This document shows positions 23,702 to 31,917 of a stretch of 33,711 bases of DNA, one piece after another (the first letter of the stretch is position 1; each line of letters starts with the position of its first letter). Under the pieces are notes generated by a model. The model searched no databases. It was given only the letters and a program-made list of their open reading frames with translations, and was not told where the DNA came from. This stretch comes from Oscillospiraceae bacterium (GTDB taxonomy: Bacteria; Bacillota; Clostridia; Oscillospirales; Oscillospiraceae): the NCBI GenBank assembly GCA_902787755.1, contig CADAHL010000015.1, forward strand, positions 1 through 33,711, in the 5' to 3' direction. Both the position numbers and the translations under genes were made by a program.

Positions 23702-23908
23702 TTATTCGTCGATAAATTCCAGAATATCCCCTGGCTGACACTGCAGCTCGTGGCACAGGGCCATCAGGGTGGAAAAACGGATGGCCTTGGCCTTGCCGGT
23801 TTTGAGGATGGAGAGGTTGGCCGGGGTGATGCCGACCTTCTCCGCCAGCTCCCCGCCGGAGATCTTCCGCCGGGCCATCATCACGTCCAGATTCACACGG
23901 ATCTCCAT
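23702..23908 (-). CDS. XRE-family helix-turn-helix regulator (YozG-like)
   Basis: The 68-residue protein is essentially one Cro/CI-type HTH domain: MMARRKISGGELAEKVGITP, then ANLSILKTGKAKAIRFSTL as the recognition helix region, closing with HELQCQPGDILEFI. Small XRE proteins of this kind are usually paired with a DUF2975 membrane protein, as here (9-bp gap). GAGGTGG lies ahead of the ATG at 23908. It likely regulates its own operon through the inverted repeat TTTTATCG-N5-CGATAAAA upstream of the promoter (inference). Confidence 0.92.
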   Translation of the reverse strand: MEIRVNLDVMMARRKISGGELAEKVGITPANLSILKTGKAKAIRFSTLMALCHELQCQPGDILEFIDE

Positions 23909-23917
23909 GGCGCCACC

Positions 23918-24367
23918 TCAGATCGTCAGATCCAGCTCGGACTTCATGGCGATGGCCTGCTGGAACACGTTTTTCACCACGCGCACGATGAGGGCCATGA
24001 AGCCCGCCGCCAGGGCCACGAACAGGAAGGGGAGATAGAACAGACTGCCGCCCAGAGCCACCAGGGCTCCGGCGACACAGCACCAGCTGACGTGCCGCAG
24101 AAGCTCCACGTTCTCCGGCACGAAGACCTGGGCCCTGCGCAGATTGCCCAGCAGCCTCCACATCCTGAACAGCAGCAGCCAGGCAAAGACGCTGCCCACG
24201 TAGACGGTGCCCAGCATGCCCAGACCGGAGCTTACGCCGATGCCCCGCAGGCGGGCAAGCCAGCCCACGGCCCAATAGCCGCCCAGATCCAACGCCAGCA
24301 GCAGCCCGGCAAACACCGCCACCCCGATCTGACTGAACAGAATGCTTTTCCCCGGATCGTTTTGCAT
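23918..24367 (-). CDS. DUF2975 family membrane protein
   Basis: A 149-residue protein with four hydrophobic segments (roughly residues 11-32, 46-70, 93-115 and 112-132). RMWRLLGNLRRAQVFVPENVELLRHVSW fits the DUF2975 pattern (L....G..F...N...LR...), and the end KSELDLTI matches the usual SE.DLTI tail. The family is of unknown function and is nearly always next to a small XRE regulator. The ATG at 24367 follows AAAGGGG; an in-frame GTG at 24385 would place the start before that site. It is the first gene of the operon, just behind a consensus promoter. Confidence 0.85.
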   Translation of the reverse strand: MQNDPGKSILFSQIGVAVFAGLLLALDLGGYWAVGWLARLRGIGVSSGLGMLGTVYVGSVFAWLLLFRMWRLLGNLRRAQVFVPENVELLRHVSWCCVAGALVALGGSLFYLPFLFVALAAGFMALIVRVVKNVFQQAIAMKSELDLTI

Positions 24368-24390
24368 CTCGATCGCCCCTTTCACCCCGG

Positions 24391-24419
24391 AGTATAACAG
24401 TCGCGTTTCTGTTTGTCAA
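24391..24419 (-). promoter_or_regulatory. Sigma-A promoter of the DUF2975-XRE-DUF4173 operon
   Basis: On the minus strand TTGACA (24419-24414), 17-bp spacer, TATACT (24396-24391). Confidence 0.85.
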
Positions 24420-24424
24420 CATAA

Positions 24425-24445
24425 TTTTATCGAAAAACGATAAAA
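24425..24445. promoter_or_regulatory. Inverted-repeat operator candidate for the XRE regulator
   Basis: TTTTATCG (24425-24432), AAAAA, CGATAAAA (24438-24445): a perfect 8-bp inverted repeat with a 5-bp centre, ending 5 bp upstream of the -35 box. Its position just upstream would also suit an activator. Confidence 0.6.
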
Positions 24446-24461
24446 AGCGCGCGGGAATTCG

Positions 24462-24740
24462 TTCTCAGTGCGCAGGGCAGGGACCGGGGTGGTGCGCGTT
24501 GAGCATACCGTCCCGGTTTTTCCACTAAAGGGGCCGACGCCTGCCCGCAGCCCGGTTTCTATCGTAGGGGCGACCCTTGCGGTCGCCCGACGGAGAGAGA
24601 TCCGGGATATCGCAGCCATCTCCGGTGAATTCGGACGTATCCCATTTTCACCGGAGATCACAGCCGTCTTGGACCCTGATTCCCTACGGGATAGCGCTCC
24701 GCCTGCACAATTCCGAACTCCGAATTCCGAACTCCGAATT
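24462..24740. repeat. Mosaic intergenic repeat block upstream of mfd
   Basis: In order: a TTCTCAGTGCGCAGG stretch; a degenerate module B hairpin (24483-24521, ACCGGGGTGGTGC / ATACCGTCCCGGTTTTT); GGGGCCGACGCC; a GGGCGACC-N5-GGTCGCCC hairpin (24568-24588); module D (24618-24658) in inverted orientation relative to 13026-13066; and module E (24711-24740). No gene is visible in 24446-24784. Confidence 0.85.
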
Positions 24741-24766
24741 TCCCCCTTCCTTCCCGGCGAAGAATC

Positions 24767-24775
24767 TGTTATAAT
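24767..24775 (+). promoter_or_regulatory. Extended -10 promoter of mfd
   Basis: TGTTATAAT (24767-24775) is an extended -10 element; the -35 region (TTCCTT at 24747-24752) is poor. The ATG begins only 10 bases after the -10 box, so the transcript would start about 3 nt before or at the start codon. Confidence 0.65.
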
Positions 24776-24784
24776 ACCTCTGCT

Positions 24785-27700
24785 ATGAATGTGCTTTTGA
24801 ATCAAATATTTGAAAACAAGGAAGCCGCCGCCCTCCCGGGCCTGTTGGAGAGCGGAGGACTTCCTGCGCTCGTTTCCGGGCTTTCGGCGGTGCATCGGGC
24901 CAATCTGGCCGCCGCCCTCCGGGATCGGAGCGGCCTTCCCCTCTTTGTCCTCTGCCCGGACGACAGCGCCGCGGAGAATATGGCGGCGGATCTGCAGAGC
25001 ATGCTGGGGGAGGACGTGCGCCTTCTCAATATGCGGGACTTCACCTTCTACCCGGTGGAGGCCGCCTCCCGCCAGGCCGAGCAGAAGCGTATCGCCGCCC
25101 TCTACGCCTTGGCCTCCGGGAAGGCTCCGGTGACGGTGGCTTCTGTGGCGGGCCTTCTCCAGCGGACCCTGCCGCCGCAGACCCTTCGGGAGGCGGCCCT
25201 GACCGTGAGCCTGGACAGCAGCGTTCCCATCGAACAGATCGAGGAAACGCTGGTCCGCTGCGGCTATGTGCGCACCGAACAGGTGGAGGGACCGGGGCAG
25301 TTTGCCCACCGGGGCGGGATCCTGGATTTCTACTCCCCCGCCGAGTCTCAGCCGGTGCGCCTGGAGTTCTGGGGCGACGACATCGACTCCATCAGCTATT
25401 TCGACATCGCCACCCAGCGCCGGGAGGAGGGAATGCGCCAATGCGTCATTCTCCCCGCCGCCGAGACCCTGCCCCCGCTGACGGTGGGGGGCGTGGAGGC
25501 CCTGGCCAATGAGGTGGAGGCCTTCGCCGCCCGCTATGCCAGAAAACGCAGCAGCGAGAGCGCGGCCACCCTGGCCGCCAATCTCCGTTCCGACGCCGAG
25601 CGGCTGCGGGCCGGCGTGCTGCTCTCCGACGCCGACCGCTATCTGCCGGTGATCTATCCCATGGCCAGCGGCGCCGATTACATCCCCGAGGACGCCCTGG
25701 TGCTGCTGGATCAGCCAGCCCGCTGCGCCGAACGGGCCCGGGACTACTCCAAACAGCTTGCCGAGGACATCCGGGAGCTGCAGAAGCGGGGCCAGATCGC
25801 CATGTCCGCCGAGGGCTTCCTGCTGAACTGGGACAGCCTGATGAAGCGGCTGGGGGACTTCCCCGTGTACATGGCCGAGGCCTTTACCGTGGGGCGCTGT
25901 CCTCTGGCGCCCAAAACCATGACCAGTCTGGCCGCCAAGGCCCTGCCCAGTTATGCCGGCAGCGCCCAGACCGCCGCCGAGGACGTGGGCCTGTATCTGA
26001 AGCAGGGCTACCGGGTGGTGGTCCTGGCCGGAGACGAGCGGCGGGCCAAGGTGCTCCAGGATTTCTTCTCGGAGCATGAGATCCCGGCGCTGATCCGCCA
26101 GCCCCTGGAGAAGCTGCCCGAGGAGGGACAGTGCGTCATCGCCATCGGCTCCATCTCCTCCGGCATCGAGTATCCCGGCATCCGCCTGGCCATTCTCACC
26201 GACGCCCAGCTGATCCGCCGCCGGGACCGGGCCCGGGAGAAAAAGCGGAAGAAGCTGCCTGCGGACCGGCAGCGGATCGAGAGCTATTCCGATCTGTCGG
26301 TGGGAGATTTCGTGGTCCACGAGAACCACGGCATCGGCCGCTTCTCCGGCATTGTGAAGATGCGGGTGGACGGCATCGAGAAGGACTATGTGAAGATCAA
26401 CTACGCCGGTTCGGACGTGCTGTACGTGCCGGCCACCCAGCTGGACCTGGTGACCAAGTACACCGGCGCCGGCGAGGAGAAGCCGGTCAAGCTCAGCAAG
26501 ATGGGCGGGGCCGAGTGGACGAAGACCCGGCAGCGGGCCAAGAGCGCCGCCCGGGATATGGCCAAGCAGCTCATCGCGCTGTATGCCGAGCGCCAGCGCC
26601 TGCCCGGTCACGCCTTCCGGGAGGATACCCCCTGGCAGACCGAGTTCGAGGACAACTTCGGCTATACCGAGACCGACGATCAGCTCCGCTGTGTGGCGGA
26701 GATCAAGCGGGATATGGAGTCCCCGGTGCCCATGGACCGGCTGCTGTGCGGGGACGTGGGCTTCGGCAAGACCGAGGTGGCCCTGCGGGCGGTGATGAAA
26801 TGCGTGCTGGACGGCAAGCAGGCCGCCATTCTGGTGCCCACCACGGTGCTGGCCCAGCAGCACTATCAGACCGCGCTGCAGCGCTTCTTCGGCTTTCCGG
26901 TGAACATCGAGGTCCTCAGCCGCTTCCGGACGCCGGGGCAGATCGCCAAGGCGCTCAAGGAGATCAGCCAGGGCCGCTGCGATCTGGTGATCGGCACCCA
27001 CCGGCTGCTCTCCAAGGACGTGGTGTTCAAGGACCTGGGCCTGCTGGTGGTGGACGAGGAACAGCGCTTCGGCGTGGGCCACAAGGAGCGGCTCAAGGAG
27101 CTCAGCCGCACGGTGGACGTGTTGACCCTGTCGGCCACGCCTATTCCCCGGACCCTGAACATGGCCATGTCCGGCATCCGGGACATGTCCACCATCGAGG
27201 AGCCGCCGGAGGACCGGCTGCCGGTGCAGACCTTCGTCATGGAGCATGACTGGAGCCTGATCGGCGACGCCATCCGCCGGGAGCTGCAGCGGGGCGGCCA
27301 GGTCTATTATCTGCACAACCGCATCGACGATATCGAGCGCTGCGCCAAGCGGCTGCGGGACATGCTGGAGGACGTGAACGTCGGCGTTGCCCACGGCCAG
27401 ATGGACAAGGCCATGCTGGCCGGCGTTATGGAAAATGTGGTCAGCGGCCAGATCCAGGTGCTGGTGTGCACCACCATCATCGAGACCGGCATCGATATCC
27501 CCAACGTCAACACCCTGATCATCGAGGACGCGGACCGGCTGGGCCTGGCCCAGCTGCACCAGATCCGGGGCCGGGTGGGCCGCTCCACCCGACGGGCCAG
27601 CGCGTATCTCACCTTCCGGCGGGATAAGGTGCTCACCGAGGTGGCGGAGAAGCGCCTGAGCGCCATCCGGGACTTCGCCCAGTTCGGCTCCGGCTTCAAG

Positions 27701-28297
27701 ATCGCCATGCGGGATCTGGAGATCCGGGGTGCGGGCAACCTGCTGGGGGCCGAGCAGTCCGGACATATGATCGACGTGGGCTACGATATGTATATGAAGC
27801 TGCTGGAGGAGGCGGTGCTGGAGGCCCGGGGCATCCCCGCCCCCAAGCGGGCCGACTGCTCCGCGGATCTGGCGGTGTCCGCCAATATCCCGGAGAGCTA
27901 CGTGCGCTCCTCCGAGCAGAGGATGGATCTGTACCGGCGCATTGCCCTCATCCGCACCGAGGCGGAGGCGGACGATCTGACCGACGAGCTGGTGGACCGC
28001 TTCGGCGAGCCCCCTCCGGGGGTCAACGCGCTGATCCACGTGGCGCTGCTCCGGGGCGAGGCCGGCAAGGCCGGGATCACCGATATCGCCCAGAAAGCGG
28101 GCTACCTGCGTTTTACCGTATCCAACTTCGACCTGGAGCGGGTGACCACGCTCTACGCCAGGCCCGAGTACAAGGGGCGGCTCCGGGTGGAGCCCGGGGA
28201 CGTGCCCATTCTCAGCCTGAAACTCAAATATAAAGGCAGGGTCATCGAGGAGGCCCGGAATTTTGCCCGGGACTGGGGCGCTGACGCGCCGGCGTGA
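24785..28297 (+). CDS. mfd: Transcription-repair coupling factor
   Basis: The 1170-residue protein is a full-length Mfd, which removes RNA polymerase stalled at DNA damage and recruits UvrA. The N-terminal UvrB-like part contains GGILDFYSPAESQPVRLEFW. The RNA polymerase-interacting CarD-like domain begins near residue 504 (VGDFVVHENHGIGRFSGI). The SF2 translocase follows, with Walker A CGDVGFGKTEVALRA (about 653-667), DEEQRFGVGHKE (about 757-768), LSATPIPRTLN, and QIRGRVGRS. The C-terminal TRCF domain is present. The start fits the family N-terminus (MN.LL...). No ribosome binding site precedes the ATG, and the -10 box is 10 bases away, so translation may be leaderless. Confidence 0.97.
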   Translation: MNVLLNQIFENKEAAALPGLLESGGLPALVSGLSAVHRANLAAALRDRSGLPLFVLCPDDSAAENMAADLQSMLGEDVRLLNMRDFTFYPVEAASRQAEQKRIAALYALASGKAPVTVASVAGLLQRTLPPQTLREAALTVSLDSSVPIEQIEETLVRCGYVRTEQVEGPGQFAHRGGILDFYSPAESQPVRLEFWGDDIDSISYFDIATQRREEGMRQCVILPAAETLPPLTVGGVEALANEVEAFAARYARKRSSESAATLAANLRSDAERLRAGVLLSDADRYLPVIYPMASGADYIPEDALVLLDQPARCAERARDYSKQLAEDIRELQKRGQIAMSAEGFLLNWDSLMKRLGDFPVYMAEAFTVGRCPLAPKTMTSLAAKALPSYAGSAQTAAEDVGLYLKQGYRVVVLAGDERRAKVLQDFFSEHEIPALIRQPLEKLPEEGQCVIAIGSISSGIEYPGIRLAILTDAQLIRRRDRAREKKRKKLPADRQRIESYSDLSVGDFVVHENHGIGRFSGIVKMRVDGIEKDYVKINYAGSDVLYVPATQLDLVTKYTGAGEEKPVKLSKMGGAEWTKTRQRAKSAARDMAKQLIALYAERQRLPGHAFREDTPWQTEFEDNFGYTETDDQLRCVAEIKRDMESPVPMDRLLCGDVGFGKTEVALRAVMKCVLDGKQAAILVPTTVLAQQHYQTALQRFFGFPVNIEVLSRFRTPGQIAKALKEISQGRCDLVIGTHRLLSKDVVFKDLGLLVVDEEQRFGVGHKERLKELSRTVDVLTLSATPIPRTLNMAMSGIRDMSTIEEPPEDRLPVQTFVMEHDWSLIGDAIRRELQRGGQVYYLHNRIDDIERCAKRLRDMLEDVNVGVAHGQMDKAMLAGVMENVVSGQIQVLVCTTIIETGIDIPNVNTLIIEDADRLGLAQLHQIRGRVGRSTRRASAYLTFRRDKVLTEVAEKRLSAIRDFAQFGSGFKIAMRDLEIRGAGNLLGAEQSGHMIDVGYDMYMKLLEEAVLEARGIPAPKRADCSADLAVSANIPESYVRSSEQRMDLYRRIALIRTEAEADDLTDELVDRFGEPPPGVNALIHVALLRGEAGKAGITDIAQKAGYLRFTVSNFDLERVTTLYARPEYKGRLRVEPGDVPILSLKLKYKGRVIEEARNFARDWGADAPA

Positions 28298-28305
28298 AAT
28301 GACGC

Positions 28306-28334
28306 TTGTGCAAAGCCCGCAGGCGTGCTATCAT
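28306..28334 (+). promoter_or_regulatory. Probable sigma-A promoter of the foldase gene
   Basis: TTGTGC (28306-28311), 17-bp spacer, TATCAT (28329-28334), about 35 bases before the ATG at 28370. Confidence 0.6.
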
Positions 28335-28369
28335 GCAGGGGAACCCTGTGTGGAAAGGAACGAACTATC

Positions 28370-29611
28370 ATGAAAAAGACTGTGATTCTACTGATCGTTG
28401 TGGGACTGGTGGCCGTGGGCCTGATCGGCTTCCTCCTGGGCCGGGGCGACAGCCGGGAGGCTTCCCCCGCGGCCGAGCTGGAGGTGACTCCGGCTGAGAC
28501 GGCGGAGACCCTGCCCGGCGAGCCCGCGCCCGATGAGAGCGCGCCCTCCGCAGGCGCCCGCGCTCTGGATTACGCGGCGCTGTACGCCAGCCATGACCCC
28601 GCCGAGGTCGTGATGGAAGGGCCTGACGGCCAGCTGACCTGGGGCGAGTATTTCTATCTGCTCTACTCTCAGGCCCGCCAGATCAGCGATTATTTTGACA
28701 GCATGCAGATGTACTACGGCGTCAGCGACGACTGGGACGACGTGGCCGAGGGCGAGGATACCACCTACGCCCAGCTGGTGGTGGACAGTGCCGCCGCCAT
28801 CGGCCGGCAATTCCTGGCCATCGAGGGCTATGCCGAGGATCACGGCGTGACGCTGACGCCGGAAAACGAGGAGACGCTCCGGCAGATGCTGCAGGAGGAT
28901 ATGGTAAACGCCTGCGGCGAGGGCGCCACCGAGGAGGATTTCGACGCGCACCTGAAGGAGATCTTCATGACCCGGGAGCTGTACGACCGGATCCAGCGGA
29001 CCAACCTGCTGTACCAGGAGAACTTCAACCAGGTCTACGGCCAGGACGGCGCGCTCTATGACGAGGCCGCCGCCGTGCGCTTCCTGGAGGAGAACGGCTA
29101 CATGGCCGCGCACCACATCCTGCTCCTGAACAGCGACGAGACCACCGGCGAGGCCCTGCCCCCGGAGAAGCTGGAGGAGAACCGGATGCTCATGGAGCAG
29201 TGGGCGGAGGAGCTTCGGGCCATCGAGGACCCGGAGGCGAGACTGGCCCGCTTTGCCGAGCTGAAGGCGGAGTTCTGCCAGGACGGCGGCAAGGCCACAT
29301 ATCCCGACGGCTATACCTTCACCCCGGGGACCATGGTCCCGGAATTTGAGGACGCGACGCTGGCGCTGGAGCCCTATGGGGTCTCCGATCCGGTGGAGTC
29401 CAGCTACGGCATCCATCTGATCATGCGTCTGCCTCTGACGGCACAGAACCTGGTCTTCGGCAACAGCCCCAGGACCGCGCTGGCCCTGGCTGCCAACGCC
29501 GATTACGGCCAGGCCCTCCAGGAGAAGCTGGATTCCCTGCAGGTGGAGATCAAGGGCGGCGTGGACAGCATCGATCTGCTGCAGTTCCTGCAGGCCCCGG
29601 TCACGGAGTGA
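28370..29611 (+). CDS. Membrane-anchored parvulin-type peptidyl-prolyl isomerase / foldase
   Basis: A 413-residue protein with an N-terminal signal-anchor (residues 2-22, KKTVILLIVVGLVAVGLIGFL) and no lipobox Cys, followed by an Ala/Glu/Pro-rich linker. The middle is helical, like the SurA/PrsA N-domain (about residues 60-230). A PpiC-type parvulin domain (about 243-365) begins AAHHILLLNSDE and contains GTMVPEFEDATLALEPYGVS and SSYGIHLIMRL, the family's M.PEFE.A...L..G..S.PV....G.H.I pattern. It would help fold secreted proteins at the outer face of the membrane. The ATG follows GGAAAGGAACG. A long C-terminal extension ends at 29611, and the gene shares a bidirectional terminator with the convergent ger operon. 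Confidence 0.85.
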   Translation: MKKTVILLIVVGLVAVGLIGFLLGRGDSREASPAAELEVTPAETAETLPGEPAPDESAPSAGARALDYAALYASHDPAEVVMEGPDGQLTWGEYFYLLYSQARQISDYFDSMQMYYGVSDDWDDVAEGEDTTYAQLVVDSAAAIGRQFLAIEGYAEDHGVTLTPENEETLRQMLQEDMVNACGEGATEEDFDAHLKEIFMTRELYDRIQRTNLLYQENFNQVYGQDGALYDEAAAVRFLEENGYMAAHHILLLNSDETTGEALPPEKLEENRMLMEQWAEELRAIEDPEARLARFAELKAEFCQDGGKATYPDGYTFTPGTMVPEFEDATLALEPYGVSDPVESSYGIHLIMRLPLTAQNLVFGNSPRTALALAANADYGQALQEKLDSLQVEIKGGVDSIDLLQFLQAPVTE

Positions 29612-29660
29612 GCGCTCCGGGCTTTTCCGGGCCCGATCCCAAGCGCGAAAAACCAATAAA

Positions 29661-29705
29661 AGCGGCGGGTCCCATGACGGAGGTCATGGGACCCGCTGCT
29701 TTTTT
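29661..29705. terminator. Bidirectional terminator between the foldase gene and the ger operon
   Basis: AGCGGCGGGTCCCATGAC (29661-29678) pairs with GTCATGGGACCCGCTGCT (29683-29700) with one wobble, flanked by AATAAA on the left and TTTTT on the right. It overlaps the last codons of the minus-strand permease gene, whose stop is at 29684. Confidence 0.88.
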
Positions 29706-30790
29706 CGACGGATCCCTACAATATATATAATAGGAACGAGGCCGAAGGCCACGGCCAGATTACAGACGGGGATGATCCTTTGGGACCAGGTCTCCAGGCT
29801 GGTCTGATCCGGACCCAGGATAAGCCCCAGACCCACGGCGGCCAGAGAGCAGACCGGGATCAGCCAGCGCCCTCCCGTCCAGTCCGTACGCTTCGGCAGC
29901 GAGAGGGACTCCCCAAGCCCCAGACTCCGGCGCAGGCAGCGCTGCGCGCCATAGAGCAGGGCCGAGGTCATCAGAAAGTCCGGGAAGATCCACAGGGCTA
30001 CGACCAGGGCCTCCAGCCGCTCCAGGGTGCGGAAGAACACCAGGTTGCGCACCAGGGTGAAGAAGGGCAGACTCAGGCGGGCGGTGAGCTCCGGGCCGAA
30101 GCGGCCCAGCACGGAGACACACAGATCGAGGAGCAGAAGCGACATTCCGCCAAGCCACAGGAGCCAGTCCCGGAGGCGGTTTCCGGGCGGCAGGCCCCGG
30201 GGCAGAAGCAGCCAGGGCAGATACAGACCGAAGCTCAGCACGTCCACCACCGGATACATCCCCCGGACCGCACCCGGCAGATCCCCCGGGGCCAGAGGCC
30301 AAAGCTCTCCCCAATCGATCCCCCGAAGGGCAAACAGCAGCACCGGAGCCAGACATAGCAGCACAAGCGGCAGCACCATCCGGGCCAGCCGGAGCAGGCT
30401 GCGCAGAGAGCCCAGCGCGGCGATCAGGCCCAGAAAGCCCATGCAGACCACGAACAGACCCGGACGGGCGCTGGGAAACAGGGCCAGGATCATCCTCTCG
30501 GCCCCGGTGCGCAGGGTGAAGCCTGCCTCCAGGATCAGCCAGAGCCCCAGCAGAAGTTCGACCGCCCGGCCAACGCGCCTCCCCAGGCCCTGCTCCGCCA
30601 GCTCGCATAGGCCGCAGGGCAGACGGCACAGAAAAAAGGCATAGACTGTCAGCAGCGGCAGAGCCAGCAGGGCCGAGAGCCAGGCGGCCCTGCCCGCTGT
30701 CCCGGCGGAGAAAGAAGGGTAAAGCCGCAGAGCGGGCGACAGCAGCGCAATAGCGCACAGCGCTGTCATTTGTCCCCGGGTGATCTTCAC
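29684..30790 (-). CDS. gerAB: Spore germination receptor B subunit (GerAB/GerKB-type permease)
   Basis: A 368-residue integral membrane protein with about ten segments, of the endospore germination permease family (PF03845, APC superfamily), which binds the germinant in the inner spore membrane. The protein starts VKITRGQMTALCAIALLSPAL..., where ITRGQ is usual for the family. The start is a GTG at 30790 that overlaps the stop codon of the C-subunit gene in a 4-bp GTGA, with GGGGAGG 7 bases upstream; the open frame further upstream overlaps that gene and is not used. It is the last gene of the operon in order A-C-B. The C-terminal end overlaps the shared terminator hairpin. The ger subtype and the germinant cannot be assigned from sequence. 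Confidence 0.88.
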   Translation of the reverse strand: MKITRGQMTALCAIALLSPALRLYPSFSAGTAGRAAWLSALLALPLLTVYAFFLCRLPCGLCELAEQGLGRRVGRAVELLLGLWLILEAGFTLRTGAERMILALFPSARPGLFVVCMGFLGLIAALGSLRSLLRLARMVLPLVLLCLAPVLLFALRGIDWGELWPLAPGDLPGAVRGMYPVVDVLSFGLYLPWLLLPRGLPPGNRLRDWLLWLGGMSLLLLDLCVSVLGRFGPELTARLSLPFFTLVRNLVFFRTLERLEALVVALWIFPDFLMTSALLYGAQRCLRRSLGLGESLSLPKRTDWTGGRWLIPVCSLAAVGLGLILGPDQTSLETWSQRIIPVCNLAVAFGLVPIIYIVGIRRKKQRVP

Positions 30791-31917
30791 AGGCCCGCCT
30801 CCCCGATGTCGCTGCTGTTCTCCAGCCGCCCCTGCACCGAGACGCTGAGCGACAGATCCTCCGGAAGCGGAAAGTCCCCGGTAATCTTTCCCGGCGCCAG
30901 ACGCTCCAGCCGGGAACCCAGACCGACCGGATCCGTCTGCTCCTGTACCATGAGCGCCAGAGCTGCTCCGATGCGCCGGGAGACCTCCGATTCCAGCAGC
31001 TCCGTCAGTTCCCGGGCATAGGCCGGAGACCGGGGATCCGCCCCCACCGGGCACTCGGCCACCGAGGCCCGGACCCGGGCGGACACCTTCAGAGAACGGA
31101 AGACGCCGTCCCTGTCAAATTCCGGCTCCAGCGCGGTCTCTCCCTCCTGGAGCTCCAGCACCGCCTCCCGCCCGAAGCGGTCCCGGACGCTCAGCTGCCA
31201 GATCCCGACCCGCCCCATCAGCAGGCACAGCCCCAGGGACTGGTCCATGTCCGCAAAGCCGATCAGCCGCTGATCCCGAAACAGCGCCAGACCGACAGGC
31301 GCGGCGGTCAGGAGGGGCTTTTCCCCGTCGGCCTCCGCGGCCTCCTGCAGTTCCAGGGCCCAGACGGCGCCGGAGCCGGAACGGATCAGGGAGCGATACA
31401 GATCCCGCACCGTGAAGACCGGGGCGCCCCGACGGCGCTCCAACCGGGTCTGGGCCGCTTCCAGCAGGTCTGTGACGCCTTTCGCTCCATAGTCGGCGGC
31501 CATCAGATCCGCCGCCTGACCGTCCTTGAGAAGAAACAGAGGCATGTCCAGCCGCAGATCGGCGGAGCGGGCCACGTAGCTCAGCACCGGCTCGACGCCC
31601 TGGCGGGCCAGGCTCTCCCCCACTACCAGCTGCTTCAGATGCCCGCAGAACAGCTCCTCTTCCGTAGACTGCTCCCGGACCCGGGACAGCGCCCGGGGGA
31701 TATCGGGGCCATCGGCGGTCAGGCACAGGGCCTCTCCCGAGGGATCGGCCTCCGGGGCCGCGGCCAGGCTGAGCCGGATCCCGCCCGGCGCCTGATCCAG
31801 GCCGATGACCTGCAGGACCCGCAGCTGCTCCACCTCGTAGGCTTCCCCCTGCAGTCCCCCGCAGCCGCAGAGGGCCAGGGAAGTCAGGGCCAGAAGCAGG
31901 GAAAGATATGGTTTCAT
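30787..31917 (-). CDS. gerAC: Spore germination receptor C subunit (Ger(x)C lipoprotein)
   Basis: The 376-residue lipoprotein has a signal peptide with lipobox LCGC, so Cys19 is the likely lipidated residue (Cys17 lies just before it). Typical Ger(x)C features follow: an early VLQVIGLDQAPGGIRLSLAAA strand pair, then STEEELFCGHLKQLVVGESLARQG and a C-terminal region with RELTELLESEVSRRIGAALA. The subunit sits on the outer face of the inner spore membrane in complex with the A and B subunits. The ATG at 31917 overlaps the A-subunit stop by 4 bp (ATGA), with AAGGAGGAGG upstream. The longer open frame upstream overlaps the A gene and is rejected. Confidence 0.9.
   Translation of the reverse strand: MKPYLSLLLALTSLALCGCGGLQGEAYEVEQLRVLQVIGLDQAPGGIRLSLAAAPEADPSGEALCLTADGPDIPRALSRVREQSTEEELFCGHLKQLVVGESLARQGVEPVLSYVARSADLRLDMPLFLLKDGQAADLMAADYGAKGVTDLLEAAQTRLERRRGAPVFTVRDLYRSLIRSGSGAVWALELQEAAEADGEKPLLTAAPVGLALFRDQRLIGFADMDQSLGLCLLMGRVGIWQLSVRDRFGREAVLELQEGETALEPEFDRDGVFRSLKVSARVRASVAECPVGADPRSPAYARELTELLESEVSRRIGAALALMVQEQTDPVGLGSRLERLAPGKITGDFPLPEDLSLSVSVQGRLENSSDIGEAGL

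Noticed and set aside
24416-28039. Long minus-strand open frame opposite mfd
   Set aside because: Antisense shadow of mfd with biased His/Gly/Leu composition and no recognisable domain or ribosome binding site.
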